The position numbers and the translations under genes were made by a program. The notes under the pieces were generated by a model. That model was not told the DNA's origin and did not search any database. It saw nothing but the letters and a program-made list of their open reading frames with translations. 9,519 nt of DNA from an uncultured Desulfurobacterium sp. (GTDB lineage Bacteria > Aquificota > Aquificia > Desulfurobacteriales > Desulfurobacteriaceae), in assembly GCA_913055135.1 (NCBI GenBank), contig CAJXJV010000037.1:1-9519 (forward strand). Reading direction: 5' to 3'. Positions 6,963 to 9,519 of this stretch are shown here, one piece after another; position 1 is the stretch's first letter, and each line of letters starts with the position of its first letter.

Positions 6963-7919
6963 TTGATAAAGGTAACTCTTGAATTGAGTCCTGAGGACTT
7001 CTACACAATAGTTGGTCACCACGAGGAGAACCTGAAAAAAATTGCAGAGATTCTTAACGTCAGGCTTGGTTCTCGTGGCAACGAGATAATGATAAGTGGT
7101 AGCATAGAGAATGAGGAAAGAGCAAAGCAGTTTTTTAAGGAGCTTGAGGATCTGGTAAAGTCTGGTCACAAGCTTACAAAGGCTGACGTCGATATGTATA
7201 TGACACAGCTTTCAGCAGGTAGAGATGCAAAGATAAAAGAGAGTGCGGAGGAAATAGTTACAACCTACAGAGGAAAGAAGATAGTTGCAAAGACACCTAC
7301 CCAGAGAAAATATATCCAGGCAATCAGAGAAAACGACATCGTATTTGGAGTAGGACCTGCTGGAACAGGAAAAACCTACTTAGCAGTTGCTGCAGCAGTA
7401 GCTCACTTTAAGAAAGGAAAGATCAACAGAGTGATTCTCACAAGGCCTGCAGTTGAAGCTGGCGAAAAGTTAGGATTTCTCCCTGGAACTCTTCAGGAAA
7501 AGATCGATCCGTATCTTAAACCCCTCTACGATGCTCTGTTTGAGATGATTGAGCCTGAAAAAGTCAACTCCTTCTTGGAGAGAAACATCTTTGAGATAGC
7601 TCCTCTTGCCTACATGAGAGGAAGAACCCTTAACGATGCCTTTATCATCCTTGATGAAGCCCAGAACACGACAAGAGAACAGATGAAGATGTTCCTTACA
7701 AGGCTTGGATTTGGCTCAAAAGTTGTCATTACTGGCGACATCACCCAGATTGATTTACCTTCAAAGGAGAAATCGGGTCTTGTCGAAGCTCTTAAAATAT
7801 TAAGAGGGATAAAAGGGATAGAAATTGTCGAGTTTTCCAGGGAAGACGTTGTGAGACACAGACTGGTTCAGGAGATAATCAGAGCTTATGAAGAGTATGA
7901 AAACAGACAGGGTAGCTAA
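6963..7919 (+). CDS. phoH: PhoH/YbeZ-family ATPase
   Basis: This 318-residue cytoplasmic P-loop protein has Walker A GPAGTGKT (131-138, K137), Walker B IILDEAQ (228-234, D231/E232) and the family motif TGDITQIDLP (257-266). RHRLVQEII (298-306), near the end, is also typical. The first 65 residues (SPEDFYTIVGHHEENLKKI, then SRGNEIMISG) match the KH-like N-terminal part of YbeZ, which suggests RNA binding. In E. coli YbeZ partners the endonuclease YbeY in rRNA processing; the old phosphate-starvation name does not define its role. Translation starts at TTG 6963: the AAGGAGGT just upstream leaves no doubt, and there is no nearby in-frame ATG. It begins 11 bases after the rad50 stop and overlaps the 7TM-HD gene by 23 bases. 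phoH-yqfF-ybeY is a common order in Firmicutes and other bacteria, so ybeY is expected beyond the right edge. Confidence 0.95.
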   Translation: MIKVTLELSPEDFYTIVGHHEENLKKIAEILNVRLGSRGNEIMISGSIENEERAKQFFKELEDLVKSGHKLTKADVDMYMTQLSAGRDAKIKESAEEIVTTYRGKKIVAKTPTQRKYIQAIRENDIVFGVGPAGTGKTYLAVAAAVAHFKKGKINRVILTRPAVEAGEKLGFLPGTLQEKIDPYLKPLYDALFEMIEPEKVNSFLERNIFEIAPLAYMRGRTLNDAFIILDEAQNTTREQMKMFLTRLGFGSKVVITGDITQIDLPSKEKSGLVEALKILRGIKGIEIVEFSREDVVRHRLVQEIIRAYEEYENRQGS

Positions 7920-9519
7920 CTGGTACCTATACGGGCTTATTTTCCTTTGTAGCATTTTCGTTACATTCGTTATGTTACCTGTTAGTTTTGTCAACGTTCC
8001 CAGACTGGAACCTGGAGACATCAGTCCTGTAGATATTCGTTCTCCGATAAGTGTTGAAGTTGAGAATAAAAAAGCGACTGAAAAGGCAAGAGAAAAGGCA
8101 AGGAAAAGTGTTAGACCTATATTCGTTTACAATCCTGACGTTGAAAAAAAGGTAGATAATCTCACCGAAGGGTTAAAAAACGCTTCTCCAGAAGAGAAGA
8201 GACTTATCAGAAAGCTCCTTTTCTCCTACTACAAAAGAGGAATTCTTTCCGAAACACCTGAAGGCTATGAGAAGATTGTTGTTATCACTCCTGAAGGAAA
8301 AACTGAAAAGAAAATAGAAGACTTCCTTACTAAGGAAAAACTGGAAGACCAACTGGAAAAAGATCTTTCTCTGCTCCTAAAGGATAGAGAAAAAACAAAT
8401 CAACTCGTCAAAGAGCTCCTCCCTGCAATTCAGCCCAACTACATCTATAGCCAGAAAGAGACAGAAGCCCTGAGAAAAGAGGCTGAATCAAAGGTAAAAC
8501 CAATCTACATTAAACTCCAAAAAGGCGAAGTAATAGTAAAAAAAGGCGAGAAAATTACTCCTGCGGAAGTAGAGAAAATAGAATTGATCAGAAAGGAAAA
8601 CAGTAAAGGGAAAGATCTCAATAAATACGTATCCATTTTCTTCCTTTCTTTGATCCTTTTTTATGTAATGGTAAAGCTCTACAGGGTAATCAGTCCATCT
8701 GCTGTCGAGATGAAAAATATCATCTTTTCTTTCTCTGTGGTGGTTCTTGACATCTTCCTGATGAGAATCCTTACCTTCTTTTCAAAACTCCTGTTTGAAA
8801 CCCTCAACATGCCGGTAGATGAAAACCTTCTTTACGTTCCCATAATCACTTCTACCATTTTTGCATCTATGTTCATAACAAAAAAAGTTGCAACGCTCCA
8901 CATTCTTCCCATCTCAATAATTCCCTCGTTTCTATTCTCAAAGCCGGAGTTCTTCATAATTCCAATTTCAATTGGTGCTATTTTTTCCTGTTTTGATTCA
9001 AGGAAGTACAGAAGCAGAGAAATGATCTACAAAAGCGCTTTCTCCGCAGGTATAGCAATAGCCGTGCTTCAGCTGATAGTTATTATCTACTACAGGGGAT
9101 TTCAGTTCAGTCTTGAAATGGTTGTTCAGCTTGTCTTGACTCTGTTTGGAGCTCTGGTAACTGCCGTTGTAGTCAACGGTTTAAGTCCCCTTTTCATCAA
9201 CATCTTTAAATTTACAACCGATATGGTCTATATGGAACTGATAAACCTTAACCACCCTCTTCTCAGAAAGTTGATACTGAAAGCTCCTGGAACATATAGC
9301 CACTCTGTTATGGTTGCAACACTGGCAGAAGCAGCAGCGGAAACAATAGGGGCTAATGCACTACTTGCAAAAGCCGGTGGTCTATTCCACGATATTGGAA
9401 AGCTTAAGAATCGGCAAGGCTTTATAGAGAATCAGATAAACGGAGTCAACATACACGACAAACTTCCTCCAGAAAAGAGTGCCACTATTCTGAAATCCCA
9501 TGTTGAGTATGGAGAGGAG
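7897..9519 (+). CDS. pgpH: 7TM-HD membrane protein, YqfF/PgpH family, candidate c-di-AMP phosphodiesterase (truncated at the right edge)
   Basis: The frame is open for 541 codons to the edge. A first helix (about 9-31) leads to an extracytoplasmic domain (about 32-243) rich in Lys/Glu with KPIYIKLQKGEVIVKKGE, typical of 7TMR-HDED. Several hydrophobic helices (about 244-435) follow, then the HD domain with APGTYSHSVMVATLAEAAAE, FHDIGK and IHDKLPPEKSA. Metal ligands seen are H469, H498, D499 and H535; their spacing fits Listeria PgpH (H514, H543, D544, H580 from memory). The remaining ligands would lie past the edge. In Listeria, PgpH hydrolyses c-di-AMP to pApA; whether this organism makes c-di-AMP is not visible here, so the substrate is inferred. 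The residue before the first catalytic His is Ser where many members have a second His. The gene starts 23 bases inside phoH. An in-frame ATG at 7888 would add three residues; neither start has a strong ribosome site, so coupling is likely. Confidence 0.92.
   Translation, partial: MKTDRVANWYLYGLIFLCSIFVTFVMLPVSFVNVPRLEPGDISPVDIRSPISVEVENKKATEKAREKARKSVRPIFVYNPDVEKKVDNLTEGLKNASPEEKRLIRKLLFSYYKRGILSETPEGYEKIVVITPEGKTEKKIEDFLTKEKLEDQLEKDLSLLLKDREKTNQLVKELLPAIQPNYIYSQKETEALRKEAESKVKPIYIKLQKGEVIVKKGEKITPAEVEKIELIRKENSKGKDLNKYVSIFFLSLILFYVMVKLYRVISPSAVEMKNIIFSFSVVVLDIFLMRILTFFSKLLFETLNMPVDENLLYVPIITSTIFASMFITKKVATLHILPISIIPSFLFSKPEFFIIPISIGAIFSCFDSRKYRSREMIYKSAFSAGIAIAVLQLIVIIYYRGFQFSLEMVVQLVLTLFGALVTAVVVNGLSPLFINIFKFTTDMVYMELINLNHPLLRKLILKAPGTYSHSVMVATLAEAAAETIGANALLAKAGGLFHDIGKLKNRQGFIENQINGVNIHDKLPPEKSATILKSHVEYGEE

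Noticed and set aside
6804..7169. Minus-strand frames of up to 121 codons across the rad50-phoH junction
   Set aside because: They run antisense to the Walker B/H-loop end of rad50 and the start of phoH, with no ribosome site or recognisable motif.
7888..7896. Alternative ATG start three codons upstream for the 7TM-HD gene
   Set aside because: AGGAG lies 13 bases before it, too far for a good site. It cannot be excluded, but the difference is only three residues.
7917..7990. Possible intergenic terminator after phoH
   Set aside because: No hairpin with a U-run was seen, and the next gene already begins inside phoH, so transcription must continue.

Overview
The window looks like chromosome from a thermophilic, Gram-negative bacterium of the Aquificota, possibly near Desulfurobacteriaceae or Hydrogenothermaceae. 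The main support is a sodium-coupled transporter that matches my memory of Aquifex aeolicus LeuT almost motif for motif. Lys/Glu-rich proteins, AGA/AGG as the usual Arg codons, a purine-rich coding strand, a compact Rad50 and an outer-membrane POTRA protein fit the same picture. The taxon is inferred from remembered family sequences, not from a database search.

The layout is two divergent transcription units separated by 64 bases (2506-2569). The leftward unit holds a radical SAM protein of the COG0731 type with a C-terminal winged-helix-like tail (2505 to 1582). It is followed, with an ATGA stop/start overlap, by an Omp85/BamA-like protein (1585 to the left edge). Only 528 residues of that protein are present: a signal peptide and about seven POTRA-like repeats. 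The beta-barrel would lie outside the window.

The rightward unit reads: LeuT-like transporter (2570-4084); a 50-residue single-helix membrane protein that resembles the small subunit of MetPS-type transporters (4081-4233); Rad50-type SMC ATPase (4234-6951); PhoH/YbeZ ATPase with a TTG start (6963-7919); and a 7TM-HD protein of the YqfF/PgpH family (7897 to the right edge, cut inside the HD domain). Genes overlap by 4 or 23 bases, abut exactly, or are 11 bases apart, so I read them as one operon with translational coupling.

Functionally the rightward unit has three parts: an amino-acid importer with a probable accessory peptide, a DNA-break repair ATPase without an adjacent Mre11, and the start of the conserved phoH-yqfF(-ybeY) block linked to rRNA maturation and, in Firmicutes, c-di-AMP turnover. 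The most notable item is the 50-residue protein, which is easily missed because of its length. I found no RNA genes, CRISPR array, mobile element, long repeat or clear terminator hairpin. No stretch over 300 bases lacks a gene; the only real intergenic space is the divergent region.
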